Shown one piece after another: positions 1 to 8,434 of a stretch of 64,000 nt of DNA. The position numbers and the translations under genes are program-made. Each line of letters opens with the position of its first letter. The stretch's first letter is position 1. Source of the DNA: Firmicutes bacterium UBA3553 (GTDB lineage: Bacteria; Bacillota; Clostridia; Tissierellales; Sedimentibacteraceae); assembly GCA_002381185.1 (NCBI GenBank), contig DFOA01000017.1, positions 252,921 through 316,920 of the forward strand, given 5' to 3'. The notes under the pieces are model-generated. The model had not been told where the DNA came from. It did not search any database and saw nothing but the letters and a program-made list of their open reading frames with translations.

Positions 1-518
1 AAACAGGAAAGACAGTTGCAGTTATAAGCTCAGGAGATGCAGGGGTATATGGCATGGCAGGTCTGATTTTAGAATTGTCAGAGGATGAAGAAGTCAGGAT
101 TGTAAGCGGAGTTACGGCTTCAACAGCCGCTGCCGCAGTCCTTGGAGCCCCGCTGATGCATGATTTCTGCCACATAAGCCTCAGCGATCTATTAACACCG
201 TTGGATTTAATATATAAAAGAGTTGCTTTAGCCTCAGAGGGCGATTTCGTTATATGCATTTACAATCCTCGAAGCAAGGGCCGGCCGGATTACTTGAAAA
301 GCTCCTTTGAAATAATGAGGAAATATAAATCCGGCACAACTCCTGTAGGCATAGTCAAAAACGCAGGCAGGGAAAATCAGGAGGTTCAAATTTGCACAAT
401 AGACACAATTGATTTTGAATCGGTTGACATGCTGAGCATAGTGATAGTGGGAAACAGCTCAACTTATATTAAAAATAACAAAATCATAACTAAAAGAGGT
501 TATGAAACAAAATATTAA
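1..518 (+). CDS. cobJ: Cobalt-precorrin-3 C17-methyltransferase, 3' part (partial)
   Basis: SAM-dependent methylation and ring contraction at C17 of the corrin precursor in anaerobic (cobalt-early) cobalamin synthesis; cytoplasmic. The frame is open from base 3 and ends at TAA 516-518; the first part of the gene lies outside the window. The visible part has the family's SSGDAGVYGMAG loop near its start, then VSGVTAS/TAAAAVLGAPL-type substrate-pocket segments and the late IYNPRSKGRPDYL motif of CobJ/CbiH. It is followed at once by a corrinoid or iron-complex uptake system and cbiK/cbiMNQO, so it is the tail of a cobalamin operon. Family assignment is firm; the upstream boundary is unknown. Confidence 0.93.
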   Translation, partial: TGKTVAVISSGDAGVYGMAGLILELSEDEEVRIVSGVTASTAAAAVLGAPLMHDFCHISLSDLLTPLDLIYKRVALASEGDFVICIYNPRSKGRPDYLKSSFEIMRKYKSGTTPVGIVKNAGRENQEVQICTIDTIDFESVDMLSIVIVGNSSTYIKNNKIITKRGYETKY

Positions 519-534
519 TCAGATGGAGAAAGAA

Positions 535-1599
535 ATGAAAAAACTTAATGTTTTAAAAATGATATTGACAGTTGTAATGATTGCGTTGCTTTTCACAGGA
601 TGCAGCAAGTATGTTGATAGCAAAAATAACCAACCGGCAGAGGAAAACAAGCCATCAGAAGAAACTGATGCATCAAAGTCAAATAAAGAAAAAGAAACTG
701 AAGCATCAGATTATGGAATAATAATCAATGAAGAAGATGTTGTGTTTACTGATGAAGCAGGTGAGGAAATAACAATTAAGAAAAATCCTCAAAGAGTGGT
801 TGTTTTGTATAATTCATATTTGGAAATGTGGGACCAGGCAGGCGGAACTGTTGTGGGAAGAGTTGAAGAATCTGAAGATAAAATAGTCGAAAATGCCATG
901 TCTGCAGAGGTTGTGGGGACATTAAGCACTCCGAGCCTTGAAAAGATATTGTCCCTGCAGCCAGATCTAGTTATTGCTGCCAGCAGCTACAAAGCTCAAA
1001 GAGAAATGATACCGGTATTAAATCAAAATAATATTCAGGTAATTGCTCTGGATAATGACTTGCTGGAGGATTATTACAAGACAGTCAGACTCTTTACAGC
1101 TATTACCGAAAGAGAAGATTTGTATGAAAACCATATAAATCAAATACAAAAAAGAGTAGATGAAATAATTTCAAAGGCTCCAACCGACAAAAATTATAAA
1201 GCAGTAATATTGTTTGCAACAGCAAAAAGCATTGCCGTAAGAGATTCAAATACAATGGTAGGCGAAATGCTGAAGGATTTAAACGTAACCAACATATCAG
1301 ACGGTGCTGTTTCGGTAGGAGATTCCGATACGAAGGCATTCAGTATGGAAAAAATAATACAGGAAGATCCGGATTTCATTTTTGTGCAAACAATGGGCAG
1401 CGACCTGGAAAAAATAACAGAAAAATTGAAATCTGATGTGCAGGACAACCCTGCATGGGCTTCTCTCACGGCAGTTAAAGAAGGCAGATACATTGTTCTT
1501 CCGAAGAATTTATATTTGTACAAGCCAAATGACAAATATCCCGAAGCATATGAAGGCTTGGCAAAAATGCTTTATCCGGAAGTATATGGAGAATATTAA
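535..1599 (+). CDS. ABC transporter substrate-binding lipoprotein (BtuF/FepB-like)
   Basis: Extracellular binding protein of an iron-complex/cobalamin-type ABC importer, about 354 aa. An in-frame ATG at 502 lies inside cobJ. I chose 535 because it follows a GGAGA site and gives a clean lipoprotein signal (MKKLNVLKMILTVV... with lipobox LLFTGC). An acidic Ser/Glu/Lys linker of about 50 residues precedes the fold. The mature domain carries the TroA/BtuF pattern: an N-lobe starting at ITIKKNPQRVVVL, then SLEKILSLQPDLVIA, and a C-lobe ending in AWASLTAVKEGRYIVLP. It is followed by the FecCD-type permease and ATPase. Corrinoid is the likely ligand from context, but heme or siderophore cannot be excluded. 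Confidence 0.88.
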   Translation: MKKLNVLKMILTVVMIALLFTGCSKYVDSKNNQPAEENKPSEETDASKSNKEKETEASDYGIIINEEDVVFTDEAGEEITIKKNPQRVVVLYNSYLEMWDQAGGTVVGRVEESEDKIVENAMSAEVVGTLSTPSLEKILSLQPDLVIAASSYKAQREMIPVLNQNNIQVIALDNDLLEDYYKTVRLFTAITEREDLYENHINQIQKRVDEIISKAPTDKNYKAVILFATAKSIAVRDSNTMVGEMLKDLNVTNISDGAVSVGDSDTKAFSMEKIIQEDPDFIFVQTMGSDLEKITEKLKSDVQDNPAWASLTAVKEGRYIVLPKNLYLYKPNDKYPEAYEGLAKMLYPEVYGEY

Positions 1600-1673
1600 T
1601 ATTTTTTATTTATGATACAAAGATATCAGTTTGGATAATCTTAATGTTAAGCAAAGGCTGGTAGAAATGAAGC

Positions 1674-2678
1674 ATGACTGACCGCAACATAAAAAAAGAT
1701 AAAATTAAAAAAGGTGCAATTTTAATTGCTTGTATATGTATATCAGTGGCAGGTTTTTTCATAAGCATAGGGAATGGAGCTGTGAAAATAACACCAAAGG
1801 AAATTATAAATGCCGTATTGTTTGAAGAAGCTACGGTAAATTATCAGATAATATGGAATGTGAGACTTCCAAGGACAATAGCTGCATCACTGGTGGGAAC
1901 ATGTCTTGCATTATCAGGCTGCATACTTCAGGGTGTAATGAGAAATCCTCTGGCAGGGCCCAATATAATAGGGGTGTCTTCCGGTGCGGGGCTTATGACT
2001 TTAATTATTTTTATTGTTTTTCCGAATTATTATTTTCTGGCTCCCTTAGGTGCTTTTGGAGGAGCTCTTCTTGCAACTCTCTTCATTTATTTTTTAGCAT
2101 GGAAAGAAGGAGTTGCACCCACCAGGCTTATTTTGGCAGGCGTGGCGGTTTCATCTATTTTGGGAGCTGGAAATAATGCCATAATGACCTTCTATCCGGA
2201 AAAAGTTTCAGGAGTAATAGGATTTATGGTTGGAGGGCTTTCATCAACTAATTGGAAACATGTGGACATGATATTGCCATATGCGGTTATAGGGGTAGTG
2301 CTTCTCATGTTTATCACGGACAAGCTGAATATACTTATGCTTGGGGATGAAGTAGCTACGGGGCTTGGTCTGAACGTGGAAATAACAAGGTTTTTCTTCA
2401 TTATAATTTCATCCCTGCTCGCGGGAGCAGCTGTCAGTGTTGTGGGGCTTCTTGGTTTTGTGGGACTGATAGTTCCTCACATTACAAGGCAGCTTATCGG
2501 TTCGGATTACAGATACCTGATGCCTGCAACTATCTTTACAGGCTCTGCGGTTGTTGTCATATGTGACACTTTGGCAAGAGTGATTTTTGCTCCTGTTGAA
2601 ATACCCGTGGGTATCATAATGTCAGCGTTGGGAGCGCCATTTTTTCTGTATTTATTAAGAAGAAAGAAGGAATGTTAA
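1674..2678 (+). CDS. FecCD/BtuC-family ABC permease
   Basis: Integral membrane subunit (334 aa) of the importer, normal length for the family. Roughly ten hydrophobic segments are visible. Family hallmarks are RLPRTIAASLVG, LALSGCILQGVMRNPLAGPNIIGVSSGA, the cytoplasmic coupling segment near LMLGDEVATGLGL and GFVGLIVPHITR near residue 265. It sits between the binding protein and the ATPase, and its stop is 1 bp from the ATPase start. It is predicted to pair with the 535 lipoprotein to import corrinoids or iron complexes. Confidence 0.92.
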   Translation: MTDRNIKKDKIKKGAILIACICISVAGFFISIGNGAVKITPKEIINAVLFEEATVNYQIIWNVRLPRTIAASLVGTCLALSGCILQGVMRNPLAGPNIIGVSSGAGLMTLIIFIVFPNYYFLAPLGAFGGALLATLFIYFLAWKEGVAPTRLILAGVAVSSILGAGNNAIMTFYPEKVSGVIGFMVGGLSSTNWKHVDMILPYAVIGVVLLMFITDKLNILMLGDEVATGLGLNVEITRFFFIIISSLLAGAAVSVVGLLGFVGLIVPHITRQLIGSDYRYLMPATIFTGSAVVVICDTLARVIFAPVEIPVGIIMSALGAPFFLYLLRRKKEC

Positions 2679-2679
2679 A

Positions 2680-3462
2680 ATGGAATTAAAAGTTGAAGGC
2701 CTGAACGTAAACTATGATGATAAAAAAATACTGAAGGATATCAGTTTCAATATTAAATCCGGTGAAATAACAACAATTATAGGTCCTAACGGCTCCGGCA
2801 AATCCACACTTATCAAGACCGTAAGCCGCTATTTAAAACCTGTGAGCGGGAATATTTATTTGAATCAAGCCAATATAAATCAAATTAATACAAAGGAAAT
2901 TGCGAGGAACCTTGCTGTGCTTCCTCAGGTGAAGAACGTATCCTCGGACATTTCCATAGAAGAATTAGTGTCCTATGGGCGATATCCGCATATTAAATTC
3001 GGAAAAAAGTTAGGCAAAGAAGACAGGGAAATCATTGCATGGGCGCTGGAAAAAACAGGTCTTTCGGAAATGAAGGACAGATATGTTGTCACGTTGTCAG
3101 GAGGAGAGCGGCAAAGAGCCTGGATTGCCATGTCTCTGGCGCAAAAGCCAAAGATATTGCTGCTTGATGAGCCCACAACATTTCTTGATATCTGCTACCA
3201 GATGGAAACATTGGAGCTGGTCAGGGAACTAAATAAAACACTTGGTATAACCGTCGTGATGGTTTTGCATGATTTAAACCAGGCAGCAAGATATTCAGAT
3301 AAATTGTTGGTTATTAACAACGGAGAACTTTGGGGATTTGGAGAGCCTTGCAAAATAGTCAGCAAGGAATTGCTGAAAAATATTTTCAGAATAGACGCAG
3401 ATATATATGAAGACAGAATTAACAATTGTCCTTACTTCATTCCCAGAAAGATAACAGCATAG
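2680..3462 (+). CDS. ABC ATPase of iron-complex/cobalamin importer (FecE/BtuD-like)
   Basis: Cytoplasmic nucleotide-binding subunit, 260 aa. Walker A GPNGSGKST (about residues 35-43), Q-loop LPQVKN, signature LSGGERQRAW, Walker B ILLLDEPTTFLD and switch histidine in MVLHDLNQAARYSD are all present, so it should be active. The GRYPH segment after the Q-loop is typical of the FecE/BtuD group. It starts 1 bp after the permease stop and is translationally coupled. The next operon members are an unrelated ABC-2 exporter pair. Confidence 0.93.
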   Translation: MELKVEGLNVNYDDKKILKDISFNIKSGEITTIIGPNGSGKSTLIKTVSRYLKPVSGNIYLNQANINQINTKEIARNLAVLPQVKNVSSDISIEELVSYGRYPHIKFGKKLGKEDREIIAWALEKTGLSEMKDRYVVTLSGGERQRAWIAMSLAQKPKILLLDEPTTFLDICYQMETLELVRELNKTLGITVVMVLHDLNQAARYSDKLLVINNGELWGFGEPCKIVSKELLKNIFRIDADIYEDRINNCPYFIPRKITA

Positions 3463-3476
3463 CAGGGAGTGATTAA

Positions 3477-4313
3477 ATGATTGAAATACAAAATCTCAGC
3501 AAGAAATTCAGTGATTTCACAGCTGTAAAAAATATCGATTTAGCTATTGAATCAGGCGAATTCATTGGAATTCTGGGACCAAACGGAGCAGGGAAAACAA
3601 CGACGATAAAAATAATTACAGGTCTGTTAAAGCCAACAACGGGAAATGTATACATCAACGGAAGCTTAATGAACAGAAACAATAAAAAAATAAAAGGAAT
3701 TATGGGCATAGTTCCTCAATACTCCAATTTGGATAAAGAGCTTACTGTATATGAAAATCTGGTTTTTGCCGCTAAACTTTTCAGAGTCGGCAATTACAGG
3801 GACAAAATATATGAACTTTTGGAATTTGTGGAGTTATCGGATTTCAAGGACAGAAAGGTTATGAATTTATCCGGAGGAATGGCAAGAAGACTGACCATTG
3901 CAAAAGCATTGATAAACGATCCCGATATTATCATACTGGATGAACCTACCGTAGGTATAGATTTAAACGGAAGAAGAAAGATATGGGATATCTTGAAATA
4001 CATGAAAGCTAAAAACAAGACTGTGCTGCTGACCACTCATTATATTGAGGAAGCGGAGTATTTGTGCGGCAGGGTATGTCTTATCGACAGAGGTACAATA
4101 ATTCAGGACAATACGCCGGAGAATTTAAAGGAGCAGCTTGGTGCCTATACGGTTGAGTATTTTGATGAAGAAGCAAAAACCGTATACAAATTTTTCAACA
4201 GCAAGCAGGAGGCATTAAAATATTCGGCAAATATAGAAAGTTTAAATTATACAATCAGGGAAACCACGTTGGAAGATGTTTTTTACAACTACACAAATAG
4301 GAAGGTAATATAA
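3477..4313 (+). CDS. ABC-2 type exporter ATPase (CcmA/NodI-like)
   Basis: ATPase subunit (278 aa) of an ABC-2 exporter. Walker A GPNGAGKTT, Q-loop VPQYSNLD, signature LSGGMARRL (a NodI/DrrA-like variant), Walker B IIILDEPTVGID and H-switch TTHYIEEAE are visible. A C-terminal extension of about 60 residues follows the core, as in the drug/polysaccharide exporter group. Its TAA overlaps the ATG of the permease (TAATG). It lies inside the cobalt/cobalamin gene run, but nothing in the sequence tells its substrate. Confidence 0.9.
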   Translation: MIEIQNLSKKFSDFTAVKNIDLAIESGEFIGILGPNGAGKTTTIKIITGLLKPTTGNVYINGSLMNRNNKKIKGIMGIVPQYSNLDKELTVYENLVFAAKLFRVGNYRDKIYELLEFVELSDFKDRKVMNLSGGMARRLTIAKALINDPDIIILDEPTVGIDLNGRRKIWDILKYMKAKNKTVLLTTHYIEEAEYLCGRVCLIDRGTIIQDNTPENLKEQLGAYTVEYFDEEAKTVYKFFNSKQEALKYSANIESLNYTIRETTLEDVFYNYTNRKVI

Positions 4314-5047
4314 TGGAAATATTTACTGTGCTGTGGAGGGAGTATTTGTTTTTCAGGAGACGCATTGTGAGAATCACCTCGGCAGCAATTATGAGTCCTG
4401 TTTTATATCTGATTGCATTCGGATGGGGACTGGGGAAGGATGTGGTTGTGGAAGGAGCCACATACATGCACTTCATCATACCCGGAATTATAGCCATAAC
4501 TACCATGAATACAGGCTTTAATGCGGTATCCTCAAGAATAACCGTGTCGAAGCTTCATGAGAAAAGCTTTGAATATTACCTGACATCTCCCGTAAGTATG
4601 CCGCTGATGGCTTTAGGACAGATCCTTGCCGGAGCTGTAAGAGGGATTTATGCGGCAGTCCTCATTGTCCTGGTTTCATTATTATTTGGGGTAAAAATAA
4701 GTATAAATACATACTTTGTCATAATCTGTTTTTTAAACAGCTTTATATTTTCGGCACTGGGATATGCGGCGGCCTTGTCTATTGAGAGTCACTACGACAT
4801 GAGCAGGTTTAACACATATATTATGACTCCTATGTCATTTTTGTGCGGAACATTTTTCTCACTGGAGAACTTACCCGGAGCGGTAAAGTCATTTATTGGT
4901 ATTCTGCCCCTTTCCCATGCATCCGCATCTCTCCGGAACATTGTATTAAGAGGTGACTTTTCACACAGCTCCATTTTAGTTTTGCTTATATATGCGGTTT
5001 TATTATATTTTGTTGGCGTATTTATGAGCTACAGGGAAATGAAATAA
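4313..5047 (+). CDS. ABC-2 type exporter permease
   Basis: Membrane subunit (244 aa) partnering the preceding ATPase. About six hydrophobic segments are visible, plus the ABC2 signature region around GTFFSLENLPGAVKSFIGILPLSHAS (residues about 182-207), which matches the NodJ/DrrB class. It is translationally coupled to the ATPase by a TAATG overlap. Neighbours on both sides belong to corrin synthesis and cobalt uptake. The exported molecule is unknown; metal or tetrapyrrole export is only an inference from position. Confidence 0.87.
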   Translation: MEIFTVLWREYLFFRRRIVRITSAAIMSPVLYLIAFGWGLGKDVVVEGATYMHFIIPGIIAITTMNTGFNAVSSRITVSKLHEKSFEYYLTSPVSMPLMALGQILAGAVRGIYAAVLIVLVSLLFGVKISINTYFVIICFLNSFIFSALGYAAALSIESHYDMSRFNTYIMTPMSFLCGTFFSLENLPGAVKSFIGILPLSHASASLRNIVLRGDFSHSSILVLLIYAVLLYFVGVFMSYREMK

Positions 5048-5072
5048 AAAATTTAGAATTATCGGAGGAATT

Positions 5073-5849
5073 ATGAAAAAAGCAATAGTTGTTGCCAGTT
5101 TCGGATGTTCAATAAGGGATTCAAGAGAAAAGTATATTGAAACCATTGAAAATGCTGTCAAAAATACATATAAAGACATTGACTGCTTCAGAGTATTCAC
5201 ATCTGAAATTATAAGAAAAAAGATGAAAAGAGAAGAAGATCTGGACATTGATAACATGAAAACCTGTCTGCAGAAGCTCAAGAAAGACGGCTACACCCAT
5301 GTCTATGTATCTGTTACTCACGTGATACCGGGTTTTGAATATGAGAAAATTTTAAGGGCGGTGGATGACTATAGAAATGATTTTGAAGAAATTAAAGCAG
5401 CAAGAACATTTCTGGATGAACAAATGGGAGAAGCCGAAATCAATGTCATAAAATCTTATATCAAAACCGGCCTGCAGAAGAATGAAGCGGTAGTATTGGT
5501 GGGCCACGGTTCTGGACATAAAGCTCATAAATATTATAAAGAATTTGAAGAGCTTCTCAGAAACCACGTAAAAAGTTCTTACATAGTTAATATTGAAGGA
5601 AATCCATATATTGATGATATATTGGATGAGCTAAAAGAAAAGAACTATACAAAGATTTACCTTTATCCGCTTTTAATAGTATCAGGAGACCATGCCTTGA
5701 ACGATATCGGGTCAAATGATGAGGAATCCATAAAATCCAAAATTGCCCATAGGGGTTTTGATGTAAATATGTTTTTTACCGGATTGGGAGAAAACGAGAA
5801 CGCTGTCAAACTGTTTGTTGACAGATTAAATGAGATTTCAACTGTATGA
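5073..5849 (+). CDS. cbiK: Sirohydrochlorin cobaltochelatase
   Basis: Inserts Co2+ into sirohydrochlorin at the entry of the anaerobic cobalamin route. The 258-aa length fits CbiK. The two metal-binding histidines of the enzyme sit at the expected positions: His145 in VLVGHGSGHKAH and His207 in SGDHALNDI. The N-terminus KKAIVVASFGCS is the usual first strand; there is no export signal, unlike periplasmic CbiKp. A GGAGG site precedes the ATG. It lies directly before cbiMNQO, linking metal supply to metal insertion. Confidence 0.95.
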   Translation: MKKAIVVASFGCSIRDSREKYIETIENAVKNTYKDIDCFRVFTSEIIRKKMKREEDLDIDNMKTCLQKLKKDGYTHVYVSVTHVIPGFEYEKILRAVDDYRNDFEEIKAARTFLDEQMGEAEINVIKSYIKTGLQKNEAVVLVGHGSGHKAHKYYKEFEELLRNHVKSSYIVNIEGNPYIDDILDELKEKNYTKIYLYPLLIVSGDHALNDIGSNDEESIKSKIAHRGFDVNMFFTGLGENENAVKLFVDRLNEISTV

Positions 5850-5883
5850 ATTAAGTACAGTTACGAATAAAAAGGAGGAAGTT

Positions 5884-6609
5884 ATGAAAAAAAGATTTAA
5901 TCTATGTCTGGCATTGATGTCAGTAATGCTATTATCGCCAAATTATATTTTCGGCATGCACATTATGGAAGGATTCTTGCCTGTTGGGTGGGCAATATTC
6001 TGGATGGCGGCTAGTCTGCCTTTTGTTATCCTGGGAATAAAGACAATATCGAAAACATTTAACCAAAATCCAAATCAAAAATTATTATTCGCATTGGTAA
6101 CGGCTTTTGTGTTTATATTGTCAGCTCTTAAAATGCCGTCAGTGACAGGAAGTACATCTCATCCTACAGGAACAGGACTTGGTGCAATACTGTTCGGACC
6201 CATGCCTATGGCTGTATCGGGACTTATAGTACTTTTGTTCCAGGCGCTTTTATTGGCTCACGGAGGTATAAGCACATTGGGGGCAAATGTATTTTCAATG
6301 GCTATAGCAGGACCTTTTGTATCATATTTTGTATACAGACTTCTGAAGGGGACAAATAAAAAAGTTGCTGTATTTGCTGCAGCAGCCCTGGGAGATTTGC
6401 TTACATATGTGGTAACATCCATACAGCTTGCTTTGGCACATCCAGACCCTGTAAGCGGAGTAATGGGTTCTATGACTAAGTTTTTAAGCATATTTGCGGT
6501 TACTCAGATTCCACTTGCCATAGCAGAAGGAATTTTGACAGTTATAGTATTTGAACTAATTGTTAATTATCAAAAAGAAGGAGGATACCAGCTTGAAAGA
6601 ATCAACTAA
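5884..6609 (+). CDS. cbiM: Cobalt ECF transporter S component CbiM
   Basis: Substrate-specific membrane component of the CbiMNQO cobalt transporter, 241 aa. The ATG at 5884 follows AAAGGAGGAAG; an in-frame ATG at 5830 lies inside cbiK and has no such site. The N-terminal stretch MKKRFNLCLALMSVMLL... ending IFG is a cleavable signal that would expose MHIMEGFLP. In this family that N-terminal Met-His pair binds the metal. Later hallmarks are SALKMPSVTGS.SHPTGTG and the closing IAEGILTVIVF. CbiN begins inside its 3' end. Confidence 0.95.
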   Translation: MKKRFNLCLALMSVMLLSPNYIFGMHIMEGFLPVGWAIFWMAASLPFVILGIKTISKTFNQNPNQKLLFALVTAFVFILSALKMPSVTGSTSHPTGTGLGAILFGPMPMAVSGLIVLLFQALLLAHGGISTLGANVFSMAIAGPFVSYFVYRLLKGTNKKVAVFAAAALGDLLTYVVTSIQLALAHPDPVSGVMGSMTKFLSIFAVTQIPLAIAEGILTVIVFELIVNYQKEGGYQLERIN

Positions 6610-6877
6610 AAACATTTTATTGATATTAGCCCTAATAGTATTATTGACTGTGCCATTGTTAGTTTTAAAAGATGCTGAATTTGGCGGAGCAGATGGACAG
6701 GCAGAAGAAGTTATAGCAGAGATAAATCCTGATTATGAACCATGGTTCAGTCCATTAATTGAACCTGCCAGCGGAGAAATTGAAAGCTTGCTGTTCTCAT
6801 TGCAGGCAGCAATCGGAGCAGGTTTTATAGGATATTTTTATGGTCTTGTAAAGGGCAAAAGATTAACCCACAAATAA
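6593..6877 (+). CDS. cbiN: Cobalt ECF transporter auxiliary protein CbiN
   Basis: Small bitopic membrane protein (94 aa) that works with CbiM in loading cobalt. The start is TTG at 6593, 8 nt after GAAGGAGG; the longer in-frame reading from 6560 lies within cbiM. The layout is typical: one N-terminal helix, an extracytoplasmic loop with FGGADGQAEE and NPDYEPWFSP, then a second helix AAIGAGFIGYFYG. It overlaps the end of cbiM by 17 bp, indicating coupled translation. Confidence 0.93.
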   Translation: MKESTKNILLILALIVLLTVPLLVLKDAEFGGADGQAEEVIAEINPDYEPWFSPLIEPASGEIESLLFSLQAAIGAGFIGYFYGLVKGKRLTHK

Positions 6878-6904
6878 ATTATAATTATAAAGAAGGTATC
6901 AAAA

Positions 6905-7606
6905 ATGCTTATTATAGACAGATTTGCATACACAAACAAATTCAGCAATTCAAACCCATATGTAAAGACGGCAGCTTCATTGGCTCTGATAGTTTTGTCA
7001 ATAACCAATTCAAACATATATGTTTTATGTGCCATGATTGCAGGAATTGTCTCAACTACAATATTTGGTGCGGGAATTCCGAAGAAGTCATATGCTAAGA
7101 TGATTGCAGCTCCTGCGGTATATCTGATAATAAGCATTTTTACCATAATATTTACCTTTGGTTTTTCAGATGTTGTTAATTCGGAAAATTTTGTTTATTT
7201 AAAACAATTCAGATTTTTAAACTTTTATATAGGCTTGGCAGAGGGTTCTGTCAGAAATGGACTTACCTTGGGGCTAAGGTCCTTGAGCGGCATATCAGGT
7301 ATGTATTTCCTCATACTTACAACGCCTTGCAGCCAACAGATAAGGGTCATGAAAAAAGTCAGATTGCCTGCTGTATTTATTGAGCTGTATGTATTGACAT
7401 ACAGATTTATTGCTATATTTTTTGAAGAAGCAATTTTAATTCACACTGCTCAGAAAATGAGGTTCGGATACAATAGCTATAAGAATTCGATGAATTCCTT
7501 GGCAGTGCTGATTAAAATACTGTTTGTACGAATAATGACAAGATTTAAGGATATGGAATCAATATTGGAAATAAAGCATTTTGACGGTAACTTTTATGTA
7601 GATTAA
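6905..7606 (+). CDS. cbiQ: Cobalt ECF transporter T component CbiQ
   Basis: Energy-coupling membrane scaffold (233 aa) linking CbiMN to the ATPase. It begins with the usual IDRFAYTNKFSNSNPYVKT segment and has about five hydrophobic helices. The coupling-helix region ends with the AQKMRFGY and FVRIMTRFKDMESILEIKHFDG segments that carry the ATPase-contacting arginines of CbiQ proteins. Gene order M-N-Q-O is complete and colinear. Confidence 0.93.
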   Translation: MLIIDRFAYTNKFSNSNPYVKTAASLALIVLSITNSNIYVLCAMIAGIVSTTIFGAGIPKKSYAKMIAAPAVYLIISIFTIIFTFGFSDVVNSENFVYLKQFRFLNFYIGLAEGSVRNGLTLGLRSLSGISGMYFLILTTPCSQQIRVMKKVRLPAVFIELYVLTYRFIAIFFEEAILIHTAQKMRFGYNSYKNSMNSLAVLIKILFVRIMTRFKDMESILEIKHFDGNFYVD

Positions 7607-7625
7607 TTAAAGCAGGTGCAGTATT

Positions 7626-8417
7626 ATGTTAAGGATGGAGAATGTAACATATGTTTATGAAGACAACACCGTTGCTCTGAAAGGCGTAAATATAGATTTA
7701 AGAAAGGGTAAAAAAATAGGAATAGTAGGATCAAACGGCTCTGGGAAGTCAACAATGTTCATGTTATTCTTAGGGCTTTTAAAACCCACAACAGGCAGAG
7801 TGGTCTTCAATAAAAAAGAATTAAAATATGATAAGGTCACGCTATCTGAGCTCAGAAAAAAAGCAGGGATAGTATTTCAGGACCCGGATAAGCAGATATT
7901 TTTCTCAAGTGTCTTTGATGATGTGGCATTTGCTTTAAGGAACCTTAAGTTTGATGAAAAGGAAATAAAAGAAAGAGTAACTGCCGCAATGGAAAAAACC
8001 GGTATAACTGAATTGCAAAATAAACCTGTGCATTTTCTAAGCTATGGTCAAAAAAAGAATGTATCAATCGCAGGTGCGGTGGCAATGAATCATCAAATGA
8101 TTTTTTTTGATGAACCTACAGCAGGCCTTGACTATACTTCAAAAGAAAATGTGAAAAATATACTGGAGGGCCTGGCCGGTAAAGAAGAAAAAACCATTGT
8201 TGTTTCAAGCCACGATATGAATTTCATATATGAAGTTTGCGATTATATTTATGTCCTTAACAAGGGACATGTGTTGTCAGAAGGAAAAAAGGAAACTATA
8301 TTTCTTGATAAAGAAATTTTAGATAAAGCAAATTTGGAAGAACCATTTTTGGTTAAAGTTCATAAGTACTTGGGAAAACCGCTGTACGAAGATGAAAAAG
8401 AGTTATTTAAACAGTAA
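7626..8417 (+). CDS. cbiO: Cobalt ECF transporter ATPase CbiO
   Basis: ATPase (263 aa) powering cobalt uptake. Walker A GSNGSGKST (about 36-44), Q-loop FQDPDKQIF, signature LSYGQKKNVSIAG (the ECF-type variant), Walker B MIFFDEPTAGLD and switch histidine SSHDMNF are all intact. It is the last cobalt gene. nrdD starts 18 bp downstream with its own AGGGAGG site, so read-through into ribonucleotide reductase is possible. Confidence 0.94.
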   Translation: MLRMENVTYVYEDNTVALKGVNIDLRKGKKIGIVGSNGSGKSTMFMLFLGLLKPTTGRVVFNKKELKYDKVTLSELRKKAGIVFQDPDKQIFFSSVFDDVAFALRNLKFDEKEIKERVTAAMEKTGITELQNKPVHFLSYGQKKNVSIAGAVAMNHQMIFFDEPTAGLDYTSKENVKNILEGLAGKEEKTIVVSSHDMNFIYEVCDYIYVLNKGHVLSEGKKETIFLDKEILDKANLEEPFLVKVHKYLGKPLYEDEKELFKQ

Positions 8418-8434
8418 TTCAGGGAGGGTATGGA

